A DNA stretch of 64,000 bases from COMBO-56-21 sp963705355. GTDB taxonomy: Archaea > Thermoplasmatota > Thermoplasmata > UBA10834. The position numbers and the translations under genes are program-made. Under the pieces are notes generated by a model. It did not search any database, was not told the DNA's origin, and saw only the letters and a list, made by a program, of their open reading frames with translations. The DNA lies in assembly GCA_963705355.1 (NCBI GenBank), contig OY970070.1, positions 1,426,001 through 1,490,000 on the forward strand, written 5' to 3'. Of the stretch, positions 1-8,958 are shown one piece after another. Each line of letters starts with the position of its first letter. Position 1 is the first letter of the stretch.

Positions 1-2029
1 AGTTCAGGACTTCGAGAACTGCGTATCCCTGGACATTGATGTTGATCCAAAGAGGGCTGATCATACTCGATTTCTCAAAGATCAGCATCGCCGGATGCCC
101 TGTAGTGTTGTCCACATAGACCGTCCTCTGGTTTGCTGATGATTGAATTATCCTGAACTCAGCATTGTAGAACTTCAGCGTGCCGTCCGCTGCGACAATC
201 ACATCGCCACCATGGTAATATGTCATGTTGCTGATTTCAAGAGACGGAGGGACGACGAGCCATCGGGACGTGTCGGGGCTCTGGGCGGACACACCCATAA
301 TTGACACCGTGAAATCATACTGCTGGTCTGCAGTTGTCATCGCTGGGTAGGGGCTCGGGAATGAGAAGTTCTCAGTCGAACTGTGGACACTCCCGCCAAT
401 GGTCGCACTGCCGGTTATTGAGAAGGATCCGATGTACAGGGAGTTCGGTGCCTGACCTCCGGATAGTATGTCAGTGAGATACGGGACGACTGCTAACCCG
501 TCGACTCCCGTCAGACCAAAGCTGGAGGCATCCTTCCCAAGGTAGGCCAAAACCGAATCTGGGGGCAATGGACTGACGCCGCCATCATCAAAGTAGAACG
601 AGGGTTGGCCACCATAGGTGGTGGACCCAGTGAAGATGGCGGATATTCTAGCACCTGGAATTGGGACCCCATATTCATCACCGACAGTCACATTCAGCCA
701 TCTGTAGATATACGCTTCCGGGCCGATTGATATGACTATCGACATGCTGTCGAACTGAATCTGGCCAGTCGTCCCGGAATTATGGAATCTGATGTCAAGC
801 GACGCAATGCTGCTGGTGGTCACGATGCCCTGAGCATAAAGATCGTAGCTCTTCTCTACGAAGCTGGTCTCTCCCGACGTTGGTGTGATTCCGGTCGATT
901 GCCACGTACTGCCCTCGTTTGAACTCCACATCACCGACTCTGCGCCAGCGTAGTTAGAGTCTGCTTTGTAGCGCAAGACAAGTGTCGCACCGTCCACTGT
1001 TACACCACTAGCTCCAGCGTTAAAGCTGTCAATCCACATTGTTTGGCTTGGAGAAACATGGTATGTCATTCCTTCTCCACTTCGCAGAAGCGAGGAAATT
1101 GCCTGACCAGTATCATCTCCAGGCAGCTGCTGCAAGGCTGGAGTCGCCACGTAGCTGTCACCGGATGCAACGATTGCTGGAGCTCTGTCGGCATTTGCAC
1201 CAGTATACTGTGCGAAGCTACATCCATACAGATGCGCCCTCGCTCTGTCAGACAGCACGAGAACATTGTGAGTGAACCACTGGGCTGGTGTCACTACGGG
1301 TCCGAAATCCACGCTGATGAAAGAATTCACAGCAAGCAAGGTCGAAGTCCCACTGACCGTCAGATTACTAGCTATGAAACCATCTGTTGGATACTCAGGA
1401 AGGTTCATTATTGAAGAATCAAGCAACGTCAAATTGGAATCGTCGACCAACATTGACGGCCCGTCGTCTGCAGAGTCGAGGGTTATGAGCCCACCTGTTC
1501 CTACCACAAACTCGCTGACCAAGGCAGAAGGTAGAGACTCTACGATTGTATCGTAGAGGGAAACAACTCCACCAGCAGTCACATCAAAGGATCCCGGAAA
1601 CATAAGCACCGAGCTTCCTGTCGCAAGGAGCTGCCCGCCCGTTGTCACGGTCAAAGTGAGGAAAGGCCATGGATCGATCTGGTCCAAGTATGTCGTTATC
1701 GTGCCGTGGTTAAGGGTGACTTTGCCGCCTGCTTCCACGGTCATATGGTGCATTAGGGTGGGGTCCGAATTGCTAACGATGCTCAATGTCGCATCCTTGA
1801 TCACGAGTTCGCCGCCCGCGCCGACCGTGACGTTCCCGTCCACGGGCTGCACTGTGTTCTCGATAGTGTACACACCGTTGACGACGGTTAAGTCCCCGAT
1901 AGCGGCTGCCTTGATCGAGGCCGGCTTGGTCAAGAACATAAAGCCCGCAAAGGCGGAAAACACAAGACACAACACAATCAAAGCACTCAGAGTTCTATTG
2001 GCAACCAGCATGTCAGCTTTGCCTTTCAT
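1..2029 (-). CDS. Secreted surface protein, partial (C-terminus beyond left edge)
   Basis: An uninterrupted minus-strand frame runs from ATG at 2029 to the left edge, giving about 676 residues with no stop, so the gene is cut by the window. Residues 1-45 form a signal peptide or N-terminal anchor: a short basic start, then a hydrophobic run rich in Leu, Val and Phe, then an AIKAA-like region. After it the chain is rich in Thr, Ser, Gly, Val and Asn with repeated short beta-strand-like units (GNVTVGAGGELVI, VEAGGKVTL, VTTGGQLLA), as in beta-helix surface proteins. Residues from about 340 look like a jelly-roll region, followed by an Ig/carboxypeptidase-regulatory-like stretch. It is most likely exported and displayed on the cell surface. 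The start is supported by GGGTGGGTGA a few bases upstream and a TATA box at 2081-2092. Function beyond a surface role is not recognisable. Confidence 0.8.
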   Translation of the reverse strand, partial: MKGKADMLVANRTLSALIVLCLVFSAFAGFMFLTKPASIKAAAIGDLTVVNGVYTIENTVQPVDGNVTVGAGGELVIKDATLSIVSNSDPTLMHHMTVEAGGKVTLNHGTITTYLDQIDPWPFLTLTVTTGGQLLATGSSVLMFPGSFDVTAGGVVSLYDTIVESLPSALVSEFVVGTGGLITLDSADDGPSMLVDDSNLTLLDSSIMNLPEYPTDGFIASNLTVSGTSTLLAVNSFISVDFGPVVTPAQWFTHNVLVLSDRARAHLYGCSFAQYTGANADRAPAIVASGDSYVATPALQQLPGDDTGQAISSLLRSGEGMTYHVSPSQTMWIDSFNAGASGVTVDGATLVLRYKADSNYAGAESVMWSSNEGSTWQSTGITPTSGETSFVEKSYDLYAQGIVTTSSIASLDIRFHNSGTTGQIQFDSMSIVISIGPEAYIYRWLNVTVGDEYGVPIPGARISAIFTGSTTYGGQPSFYFDDGGVSPLPPDSVLAYLGKDASSFGLTGVDGLAVVPYLTDILSGGQAPNSLYIGSFSITGSATIGGSVHSSTENFSFPSPYPAMTTADQQYDFTVSIMGVSAQSPDTSRWLVVPPSLEISNMTYYHGGDVIVAADGTLKFYNAEFRIIQSSANQRTVYVDNTTGHPAMLIFEKSSMISPLWININVQGYAVLEVLN

Positions 2030-2080
2030 AAGTTCACCCACCCAGAGTAGCTGGGTACTGCGGAAGAAGTAAGCAGTTCA

Positions 2081-2092
2081 GCCATATAAAAA
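2081..2092 (-). promoter_or_regulatory. TATA box of the surface protein gene
   Basis: The minus strand reads TTTTTATATGGC here, about 52 bases ahead of the ATG at 2029. A start of transcription near 2058 would leave a leader of about 28 bases holding the Shine-Dalgarno-like GGTGA. Confidence 0.55.
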
Positions 2093-2141
2093 TGTATTTA
2101 CCGCATTCTCATTACGAAGAAGGGCTTTACAGACCATCTGG

Positions 2142-3134
2142 CTATGTCACTTTCTTCTTCATAATCTTCTTGACAAAAATCTGCGGTCGGCGCAATACGC
2201 CCGTCTTTTCCGTATCCTCCGACTCGATCTTCGCCTCGAGTTTCGCCAAAGCGTCCTTGATGTTGACGCCGCAAGCGTAGCACATCAGGGCATCTCTGCT
2301 CACCATCGTCTTGCAGTTGGGGCAGGGAATCTCCTCATCCGATGCTTCCTCTCCGGCCTTCTCAGCCTCGCCTTGCTCCTCTTCTCTGATCTTCTGACCG
2401 CACGCGTAGCACATGATTGCGTCCTTGCTGATCACGGTCTTGCAGCTCGGGCACTGCATCTCATCCTCGCTCAATGTAGGAGAGGCGCCGGCCTCCGCTT
2501 CCATCCTCGGGAGGGCCGCGCCCTTGGAAATCAGGTCCTTCTGCTTGTCTAGGAGTTTTCTGGCGTCCTCGGAGAGCTTGTCCCTGTCGCGCCTCAGAGA
2601 CGCCTCCTCCTCGGCGAGCGCGCGCTCTCTCCCTACGAGCGCGTCCCTTCTAGCGGTCATCTGCTCGAGGACCCTCTGGACCTCCTCCTCGGACTTCCTC
2701 AGCATCTCCTCCCTGTCTAGGAGCCTCTTCCGCTTCTCGACGACCTCGGCCTGGAGGGTGTCGACCTCTTTGAGCCTGTCGGAAGCATCCTTCTCTCTGG
2801 CCTCGGCGCTGTCCATGGCGGCCTTCGCGGTCGCCTCGGCCTTCGCGGTCTCCGCACTTTTCGCCTCGAGCTGGCTGGCTCGCTCCTGAATTGAATCCTC
2901 TCTCTTCTTGAGTTCGTCCGCACGCGAATCGAAAGACGATTCTTTGACTCTGAGCGCGTCCTCTTTCTCCCGCAGCCTCTGCTCGAGAGCGTCCAGTTCG
3001 GACTTCTGCTTCTGAACCGTCTCGCGCTCGACCTTGAGGTCCAGCTCCTTTTTCCTAGCCTCGGCCTGCTGAGCCTTGAGCCTCTCGACGGCCTGTTCGA
3101 TTATCTGCTCGATCGACTGGTCTTCTGCCATCAT
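2142..3134 (-). CDS. Coiled-coil protein with two C-terminal zinc ribbons
   Basis: 330 residues. Residues 5-205 are almost entirely charged heptad-like sequence (Glu, Lys, Arg, Ala), a long coiled coil without membrane segments. Two zinc ribbons follow: C228, C231, C242, C245 and C271, C274, C285, C288, each of the form CPxCKTxxSxDAxMCYACG and clearly duplicated from one another. The last 25 residues are basic. The family is not recognised. Such proteins can be oligomeric scaffolds or nucleic-acid-binding proteins, but nothing here decides it. It is transcribed alone from a TATA box at 3193-3201. A similar design (zinc ribbons plus coiled coil, but in the opposite order) occurs at 13644-15287. 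Confidence 0.8.
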   Translation of the reverse strand: MMAEDQSIEQIIEQAVERLKAQQAEARKKELDLKVERETVQKQKSELDALEQRLREKEDALRVKESSFDSRADELKKREDSIQERASQLEAKSAETAKAEATAKAAMDSAEAREKDASDRLKEVDTLQAEVVEKRKRLLDREEMLRKSEEEVQRVLEQMTARRDALVGRERALAEEEASLRRDRDKLSEDARKLLDKQKDLISKGAALPRMEAEAGASPTLSEDEMQCPSCKTVISKDAIMCYACGQKIREEEQGEAEKAGEEASDEEIPCPNCKTMVSRDALMCYACGVNIKDALAKLEAKIESEDTEKTGVLRRPQIFVKKIMKKKVT

Positions 3135-3192
3135 TCATCCCTTGAGTGGGGTTGTCGCTCGGCTCGCGCGGGCACGGGATTGCCTGGGCACA

Positions 3193-3201
3193 CATATAGT
3201 T
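3193..3201 (-). promoter_or_regulatory. TATA box of the coiled-coil zinc-ribbon gene
   Basis: The minus strand reads AACTATATG about 60 bases ahead of the ATG at 3134. It lies just past the 3' end of the neighbouring KaiC-like gene, so the two genes need not be co-transcribed. Confidence 0.45.
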
Positions 3202-3224
3202 TGAGGACTACTACAAAGTTTTGT

Positions 3225-3941
3225 TCAGGGGGCGCTCAGCAACGGCCCGAGCACCTGAATGCCGTTCTTGCCCACCTCGATCGCGTGCCTCTCCATGCTG
3301 TGCTCGGCAGCCCTCATCTTCTCGACTTGGAGGAACCTCATGAGCTTACCGCGCGGCCTGTCCATGCCCAGCAGGAGTATGCCGTCCGCGAGGAACCCCT
3401 CGTTCCCCAGGAGCAGCGATTCGTCTGACAGGGATCTCTCCATGATGACGAAGCAGGTCAGGTTGTTGTCCCTGAGCATCTTGAAGAAGTAGAACATCTT
3501 CTTGCGCATGTCCGAGACGTTCTCCATCAGAGAGTACAATGCTCCCAATGAGTCTAGCACGAATATCGAGAACTTGTCGCCGTGGGTCTTCCTGAAGCGC
3601 TGTATCATCTTCTCGATGAACAGGACATAATCCGTCTGCGCCTCCTGACCAATGACCTCGTCTATCTGGTCGATCTCCCTGAGGTCCGTCAGGTCGGAGA
3701 TCTGCATCTTCATGGAGAGCTTCGCACCTATGCTCTCCATGTTCTTCAGGTGGCTGTCGACCGTCTCCTCGAGTGTCGTATAAAGCCCAAACTCGCTCTT
3801 GTCTTTGAGATAGCTGGACATGAGCGAGTAGCAGAAGGAGGTCTTCATCGAGCCCGGCGGACCAGTCACGAGTATGACCTTCGGCCTCTCGATGTCGTTT
3901 TTGAAGACCTTCTCCAAGCCCGGTATGGAATCCTTGAACAA
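3225..3941 (-). CDS. KaiC/RAD55-like RecA-superfamily ATPase
   Basis: 238 residues, a single RecA-fold domain. The Walker A motif is GPPGSMKTS at residues 27-35 and the Walker B region is SIFVLDSLGAL near residue 150, so ATP binding is expected. The sequence belongs to the archaeal KaiC/GvpD/RAD55 type used in signalling and regulation rather than recombination; the substrate or partner is unknown. The start is TTG at 3941, chosen because a strong Shine-Dalgarno AGGAGGT lies at 3949-3955. It follows gyrA by about 125 bases with a TATA-like TTTAATAG near 4008 between them, so it probably has its own promoter. Three further KaiC-like genes are at 35456-37516. Confidence 0.85.
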   Translation of the reverse strand: MFKDSIPGLEKVFKNDIERPKVILVTGPPGSMKTSFCYSLMSSYLKDKSEFGLYTTLEETVDSHLKNMESIGAKLSMKMQISDLTDLREIDQIDEVIGQEAQTDYVLFIEKMIQRFRKTHGDKFSIFVLDSLGALYSLMENVSDMRKKMFYFFKMLRDNNLTCFVIMERSLSDESLLLGNEGFLADGILLLGMDRPRGKLMRFLQVEKMRAAEHSMERHAIEVGKNGIQVLGPLLSAP

Positions 3942-3948
3942 GACTGAG

Positions 3949-3955
3949 ACCTCCT
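3949..3955 (-). promoter_or_regulatory. Shine-Dalgarno that fixes a TTG start
   Basis: AGGAGGT on the minus strand, seven bases before the TTG at 3941. No ATG or GTG lies at a suitable distance, so the unusual TTG start of the KaiC-like gene rests on this site. Confidence 0.6.
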
Positions 3956-4067
3956 GATGGGGGAGACGCTGTCCCGGCGCCTGCGCTTTTCAATGGATTG
4001 AGGTCTATTAAACCTTTGCGAGTCGTTATCAATTCTGAAATCGCAGCCAGTCAGTCAGGTCCAAGGG

Positions 4068-6671
4068 TCATTCCTTGTCGTCCTCGGAATCCTCGTCGAG
4101 CTCATCCGTTCCTTCGCGGTCTTCGTCGCCGTTCTCGTCGACCACATCGCCGTTCGGTGCGGGGCAGCTGGTCAGGGTCCTTCCCGCCTCGACCACGCGC
4201 TCCTCCTCTGAGGTTCTAACGAGACGAGCCACCGCGGTCACCTTGTCCCGCTCCTTCAGCTTCATCAGCGTGACGCCCATGGTCGCCCTGCCCATGAGGC
4301 TGATGCCCTGTACCGGCATCCGGATGACCATGCCCTTGACGCTCGTGACGATCAGCTCGTCCTCGTCCGTGACCTTCATGGCGCAGATGACATCGCCGTT
4401 CCTTGCGCCGGTCTTGATGGTGATGACGCCCTTGCCGCCCCTGTGGATCTTCCTGTAATCATCGACGAGCGAGCGCTTCCCGAAACCGTTCTCGCAGACC
4501 GTGAGCAACTGGTCCTTCTGCTCCACGACGGCCATGCTGACGACGTCGTCGCCCTTCGTCAGCCTGATGCCCCTGACGCCGTAGGTCGCGCGTCCGGTCG
4601 GCCTCACATCCGTCTCGATGAATCTTGCCGCGAGACCCTTCTTGGTCGCCAGAATGATCTCCTTGCTGCCATCTGTTATCGAGGTGTCGACGACCTCGTC
4701 GTCGTCCTCCAGCTTGATGGCGATGATCCCGCTGGTCCTCACATGGGAGTACGCTGATAGCCTCGTCTTCTTGATCGTGCCCTTCTTGGTGGCGAAAACG
4801 AGGTAGGTGTCGTCGGTGAACAGCTTCACGGGAATCGTGTTCACGACCTTCTCGCCCTCGACCAGATGCTCCAGCAGGTTCACGACCGGCTTGCCCTTGG
4901 CGTGCCTTCCGCCGACCGGGATCTTGTACGCCTTGAGCCAGTACACCCTACCTTTGTTCGTGATGTACATGATGTAATCGTGGGAGCAGGTAACGAACAG
5001 GTCGACCACGTAGTCCTCCTCCTTCGTCTCCATGCCAACGAGGCCCACGCCGCCCCTCTTCTGCGACTCGTATGTGTCGAGCGGCAGACGCTTGATGTAG
5101 CCCGTCTGGCTGACCATCACGACGACGTCCTCGACCGGTATGAGGTCTTCGATGTCCATGTCGATGGCGTTCGCCTCGATGGTCGTCCTGCGGGGGTCGC
5201 CGAACTGCTCCCTGATCGCCACGGCCTCCGACTTGATGATGCCGAGTATCTTCTTCTCGTCCTTGAGAATCGACTTGAACTCGTCTATGAGCTTCCTCGT
5301 GGCATCGGCCTCGTCCCTGACGGCCTGCATCTCCATGCCCGTCAGCCTCTGGAGCTGCATCTCCAGGATGGCCTTCGTCTGCTCCTCCGATAGGAGATAC
5401 TTCGACATGAGGGCGGTCCTCGCTTCCTCCCTCGTCTTCGCCTTCCTGATGAGCTTGATCACATCGTCGAGGTGGTCGAGAGCTATCATGAGGCCGGCGA
5501 GTATGTGCGCGCGCTTCTCCGCCTCCCTGAGCCTGTGCTCGGTCCTCCTCTTCACGACGTCGAACCTGTGCTCGATGTAGTACTCGAGCATCTCCTTCAG
5601 CGACAGAACCCTGGGCTGGTTGTTCACGAGCGCGAGGTTGTTGATTCCGAATGTGGTCTGGAGCTGCGAGTGCGCGAATAGCTGGTTGAGGACGACCTCC
5701 TCGATCGCGTCCCTCTTCAGCTCGATGACGACCCTGAGGCCATCCTTGTCGGACTCGTCCCTGAGATCGGAGATGCCCTCGATGGCCTTCGACTTCACCA
5801 TCTCCGCGATCTCCTCCAGGAGCGTCGACTTGTTGACCATGTACGGTATCTCACTGATGATCACGACCGCTCTGCCGGTGTCCTCATCGTGCTCGATCGT
5901 GTACCTGGCCCTTACTCGGATGCGCCCCTTGCCGGACGCATATGCCTCGACGATCCCCTGAGCGCCATAGATGACCCCGCCGGTCGGGAAATCCGGCCCC
6001 TTCACAAGCTCCATGAGATCCTTGAGCTCGGTGTCGAGACCCTTGATCTGCCTGTCGATCATAAGCGAGACCGCATCCACGATCTCGTTCAAGTTGTGTG
6101 GCGGGATGTTCGTGGCCATGCCGACAGCGATGCCCTGAGAACCGTTCACCAAAAGGTTCGGCAGCTTTGCCGGAAGAACCAGAGGCTCCTTCAGCGTGCC
6201 GTCGAAGTTGGGCGCGAAGTCGACCGTCTCCTCGTCGACATCCTTCAGCATCTCGGCGGCCATCGCGGACAGCCTGCACTCGGTGTACCTCATCGCAGCC
6301 GCGGAGTCGCCGTCGACGCTTCCGAAGTTCCCCTGGCCGTCGATGAGCGGGTACCGCATGGAGAAGTGTTGGGCCATGCGGACGAGAGTATCGTAGATCG
6401 CGAGATCGCCGTGCGGATGGAACTTGCCCAGGACCTCGCCGACGACCCTGGCGGCCTTCTTGTGGCCCTTGTTGTGCGCCAGGCCCATCTCGTTCATCGC
6501 GAAGAGGATCCTTCTGTGGACCGGCTTCAGCCCGTCGCTCACGTCAGGCAGCGCTCGCCCGACGATGACGCTCATGGCGTAGTCGATATAGGACTTCTTC
6601 ATCTCGGTCTCAATCGGCCTCTGGACCAACCTCGCAGCGATCTGTTGCTGTTCCTGCACGACGTCGTCCAT
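4068..6671 (-). CDS. gyrA: DNA gyrase subunit A
   Basis: 867 residues. GyrA carries the breakage-reunion activity of gyrase, which introduces negative supercoils using ATP hydrolysed by GyrB. The N-terminal winged-helix core is intact: DGLKPVHRRIL, HPHGD and the active-site tyrosine in AAMRYTE (Y129). The C-terminal beta-pinwheel has the GyrA box QKRGGVG, which marks true gyrase rather than topoisomerase IV, and the chain ends in a strongly acidic tail. The position matching E. coli Ser83 is Leu90 here, while the Asp87 equivalent is kept (D94). ATG at 6671 is preferred over GTG at 6677 because GGTGAG, overlapping the gyrB stop, sits at the right distance. The gene is translationally coupled to gyrB. 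Gyrase in archaea is known to be of bacterial origin. Confidence 0.97.
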   Translation of the reverse strand: MDDVVQEQQQIAARLVQRPIETEMKKSYIDYAMSVIVGRALPDVSDGLKPVHRRILFAMNEMGLAHNKGHKKAARVVGEVLGKFHPHGDLAIYDTLVRMAQHFSMRYPLIDGQGNFGSVDGDSAAAMRYTECRLSAMAAEMLKDVDEETVDFAPNFDGTLKEPLVLPAKLPNLLVNGSQGIAVGMATNIPPHNLNEIVDAVSLMIDRQIKGLDTELKDLMELVKGPDFPTGGVIYGAQGIVEAYASGKGRIRVRARYTIEHDEDTGRAVVIISEIPYMVNKSTLLEEIAEMVKSKAIEGISDLRDESDKDGLRVVIELKRDAIEEVVLNQLFAHSQLQTTFGINNLALVNNQPRVLSLKEMLEYYIEHRFDVVKRRTEHRLREAEKRAHILAGLMIALDHLDDVIKLIRKAKTREEARTALMSKYLLSEEQTKAILEMQLQRLTGMEMQAVRDEADATRKLIDEFKSILKDEKKILGIIKSEAVAIREQFGDPRRTTIEANAIDMDIEDLIPVEDVVVMVSQTGYIKRLPLDTYESQKRGGVGLVGMETKEEDYVVDLFVTCSHDYIMYITNKGRVYWLKAYKIPVGGRHAKGKPVVNLLEHLVEGEKVVNTIPVKLFTDDTYLVFATKKGTIKKTRLSAYSHVRTSGIIAIKLEDDDEVVDTSITDGSKEIILATKKGLAARFIETDVRPTGRATYGVRGIRLTKGDDVVSMAVVEQKDQLLTVCENGFGKRSLVDDYRKIHRGGKGVITIKTGARNGDVICAMKVTDEDELIVTSVKGMVIRMPVQGISLMGRATMGVTLMKLKERDKVTAVARLVRTSEEERVVEAGRTLTSCPAPNGDVVDENGDEDREGTDELDEDSEDDKE

Positions 6672-6681
6672 CAGCACTCAC

Positions 6682-8577
6682 CTACACATCCAAGAACTCC
6701 ACTTCTTTGGCGTGGTCGTGGATGAACATCCTGCGCGGTTCCACGGCATCGCCCATGAGAATAGTGAAGAGTTCGTCCGCCTCCACCGCGTCCTCTATCG
6801 TGATGCGCTTCAGGATCCTGGACTTTATGTCCATCGTGGTCACGCTCAACTGCTCTGGGTTCATCTCGCCGAGGCCCTTGTATCTCTGGATGTCAGCGCC
6901 CTCGCCGACCTCCTGGATAAGCTCGGACAGCTCCTTGTCGCTGTACACGTACTTCTCCGTCTTGCCCTTCTTGACTCTATATAATGGGGGCTGAGCGATG
7001 TAGATGTACCCGCGGTCGATCATCGGGCGCATGTACCGGAAGAAGAAAGTCAACAGCAGAGTGCGTATGTGCGCGCCATCGACATCACCATCGGTCATGA
7101 TGCAGACCCTGTGATACCTGGCCTTCTCGATATCGAGCTCCTGTTCGATCCCGGTCCCGAGGGCCGTGATTATGGTCCTTATCTCGGCGTTCTTGAGCAT
7201 CTTGTCGAGCCTCGCCTTCTCGACGTTGAGGATCTTCCCTCTCAGCGGCAGGATGGCCTGGAACGACCTATCCCTGGCCTGCTTCGCGCTTCCGCCAGCG
7301 GAATCGCCCTCGACAAGGAACAGCTCGCACTTGGTCGGGTCCTTTTCAGTGCAGTCCGCGAGTTTGCCCGGAAGGTTCCCCACATCCAGCAGACCCTTCC
7401 TGCGGGTGAGTTCCCTTGCCTTGCGCGCGGCCTCTCTGGCCTGCGCCGCCAGTATGGCCTTGCTTATGCAGGCTTGAGCCACCTTCGGATTCTCATCGAG
7501 GTATTCGAACAGCTTCTCGCTGACCGCGGACTCCACTATCCCTCTGACATCGCTGTTGCCCAGCTTCGTCTTCGTCTGGCCTTCGAACTGCGGCTCGGGC
7601 AGCTTCACGCTCAGGATCGCCGTGAGGCCCTCCCTCACATCCTCCCCGCTAAGGCCCTCCCCATTGCCCTTCAGGAAGCTGTACTTCTTGGCATAATCGT
7701 TGATGGTCCTTGTGAGAGCGGCCCTGAAACCGACCAGGTGCGTGCCGCCCTCGACGGTGTTGATGTTGTTCGCGAAGGAGTGGATGTTCTCCGCGTAGCT
7801 GTCGGTGTACTGCATGCCTATCTCGACCGAGAGCCCGTCCCTCTCGACATAGATGTAGATTGGCTTCTCGTGCAGGCAGGCCTTGCTCCTGTTGATGAAC
7901 TGAACATATTCGACGATGCCGCCGTCGAACCTGTAACTGTTCGACTGGCTCGTTTTCTGCTCGGAGAGCGACACTTTCAGGCCCTTGTTCAGAAAGGCGA
8001 ACTCTCGCATCCTCCCCGAGAGGGTCTCATAGTTGAACTCGGTGCTCTCGAAGATCTGGGAGTCCGGCTTGAAGCGAATGATGGTGCCTGTGCCCTGCGC
8101 GTCGCCGTCGACCTTGATCGGGCTGGTGGGCACTCCTCTCTCGTATCTCTGGAAGTGCATCTTGCCCTGCCTCTTCACGCGGACCTCGAGCCACTCGGAA
8201 AGGGCGTTGACCACGCTCAGGCCGACGCCGTGCAGGCCGCCTGAAACCTTGTAGGCCTTCCTGTCGAACTTGCCGCCTGAGTGCAGCTTCGTGAGCACAA
8301 GCTCGAGCACGTCCTGCTTGTATTTCTTGTGCATGCCGATGGGGATGCCTCTCCCATCGTCTTCGACCGTGACGCTGCCATCATCGTTGAGGGCGACCGT
8401 GATTGTCGTGCAGTAGCCGGCCATCGCCTCGTCGATGCTGTTGTCAACTACCTCGTATACAAGATGATGAAGTCCGTGGAAGTCCGTGCTGCCGATGTAC
8501 ATGCTCGGCCGCTTGCGCACAGCTTCCAAACCCTCGAGAACTTGAATTCTCTCTGCGTCATACGCAGTATCTTCCAT
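6682..8577 (-). CDS. gyrB: DNA gyrase subunit B
   Basis: 631 residues from ATG 8577, the normal size for a short (archaeal/Gram-positive type) GyrB. The GHKL ATPase domain shows LEAVRKRPSMYIG, VVDNSIDEA, EDDGRGIPIG and GGLHGVGLSVVNALS. The TOPRIM domain shows EGDSAGGSAKQARDR and the metal-binding MTDGDVDGAHI. The C-terminal QRYKGLGEMNPEQL motif is present. An upstream in-frame TTG at 8607 would add ten residues, but AGGGGTTG lies ahead of the ATG and homology begins just after it. The gene heads a gyrB-gyrA operon, with ten bases between the gyrB stop and the gyrA start. Confidence 0.97.
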   Translation of the reverse strand: MEDTAYDAERIQVLEGLEAVRKRPSMYIGSTDFHGLHHLVYEVVDNSIDEAMAGYCTTITVALNDDGSVTVEDDGRGIPIGMHKKYKQDVLELVLTKLHSGGKFDRKAYKVSGGLHGVGLSVVNALSEWLEVRVKRQGKMHFQRYERGVPTSPIKVDGDAQGTGTIIRFKPDSQIFESTEFNYETLSGRMREFAFLNKGLKVSLSEQKTSQSNSYRFDGGIVEYVQFINRSKACLHEKPIYIYVERDGLSVEIGMQYTDSYAENIHSFANNINTVEGGTHLVGFRAALTRTINDYAKKYSFLKGNGEGLSGEDVREGLTAILSVKLPEPQFEGQTKTKLGNSDVRGIVESAVSEKLFEYLDENPKVAQACISKAILAAQAREAARKARELTRRKGLLDVGNLPGKLADCTEKDPTKCELFLVEGDSAGGSAKQARDRSFQAILPLRGKILNVEKARLDKMLKNAEIRTIITALGTGIEQELDIEKARYHRVCIMTDGDVDGAHIRTLLLTFFFRYMRPMIDRGYIYIAQPPLYRVKKGKTEKYVYSDKELSELIQEVGEGADIQRYKGLGEMNPEQLSVTTMDIKSRILKRITIEDAVEADELFTILMGDAVEPRRMFIHDHAKEVEFLDV

Positions 8578-8685
8578 GAGATTACAACCCCTATCACGCA
8601 GGCTCAAACACCGATTTTTCTAGCGCGCATCCCATCCAATTTTCGGCGTTTTATTTGACCTTCAATTTCATCAATGGACTGCGCG

Positions 8686-8693
8686 TATATAAA
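8686..8693 (-). promoter_or_regulatory. TATA box of the gyrBA operon
   Basis: TTTATATA on the minus strand, in the divergent gap between gyrB and thiC. Transcription would start near 8663, leaving a leader of about 85 bases, long for this genome. Confidence 0.5.
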
Positions 8694-8958
8694 TGCTTTT
8701 GGAATACCGTCTGGCTACATGCAAGATTCACGCGCGATTTCCTCTGCAGAATAGTGTCGATATGAGGGCTTGATTTCCATGGGAAATGTCGGCATTTGCC
8801 GAGGTGCTCTCTTATGGTCGTTTTCGGGCTCCTAGACGGCGGGCTTATTGGCCTCAAAACGGGGAAGAAACAGGCATCCGGAAAATCCAAGATGAAGAGT
8901 CTGGATGAGAAGACTCCCATCGCAGTAAATGAAAGACTTTATACCGAGGGGGTCATCT
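8694..8958. other. Divergent intergenic region gyrB/thiC
   Basis: About 380 bases separate gyrB and thiC. Apart from the gyrB TATA box and the thiC Shine-Dalgarno no feature was recognised. The canonical TPP-riboswitch signatures (CUGAGA and ACCUGAUC) were looked for ahead of thiC and not found. Short frames in this stretch have no recognisable protein character. Confidence 0.4.

Noticed and set aside
7069..8244. Long plus-strand open frame opposite gyrB
   Set aside because: It is a shadow of the gyrB codons, with biased composition and no homology.
8694..8958. Possible TPP riboswitch ahead of thiC
   Set aside because: The conserved CUGAGA and ACCUGAUC segments and the matching stems were not found.
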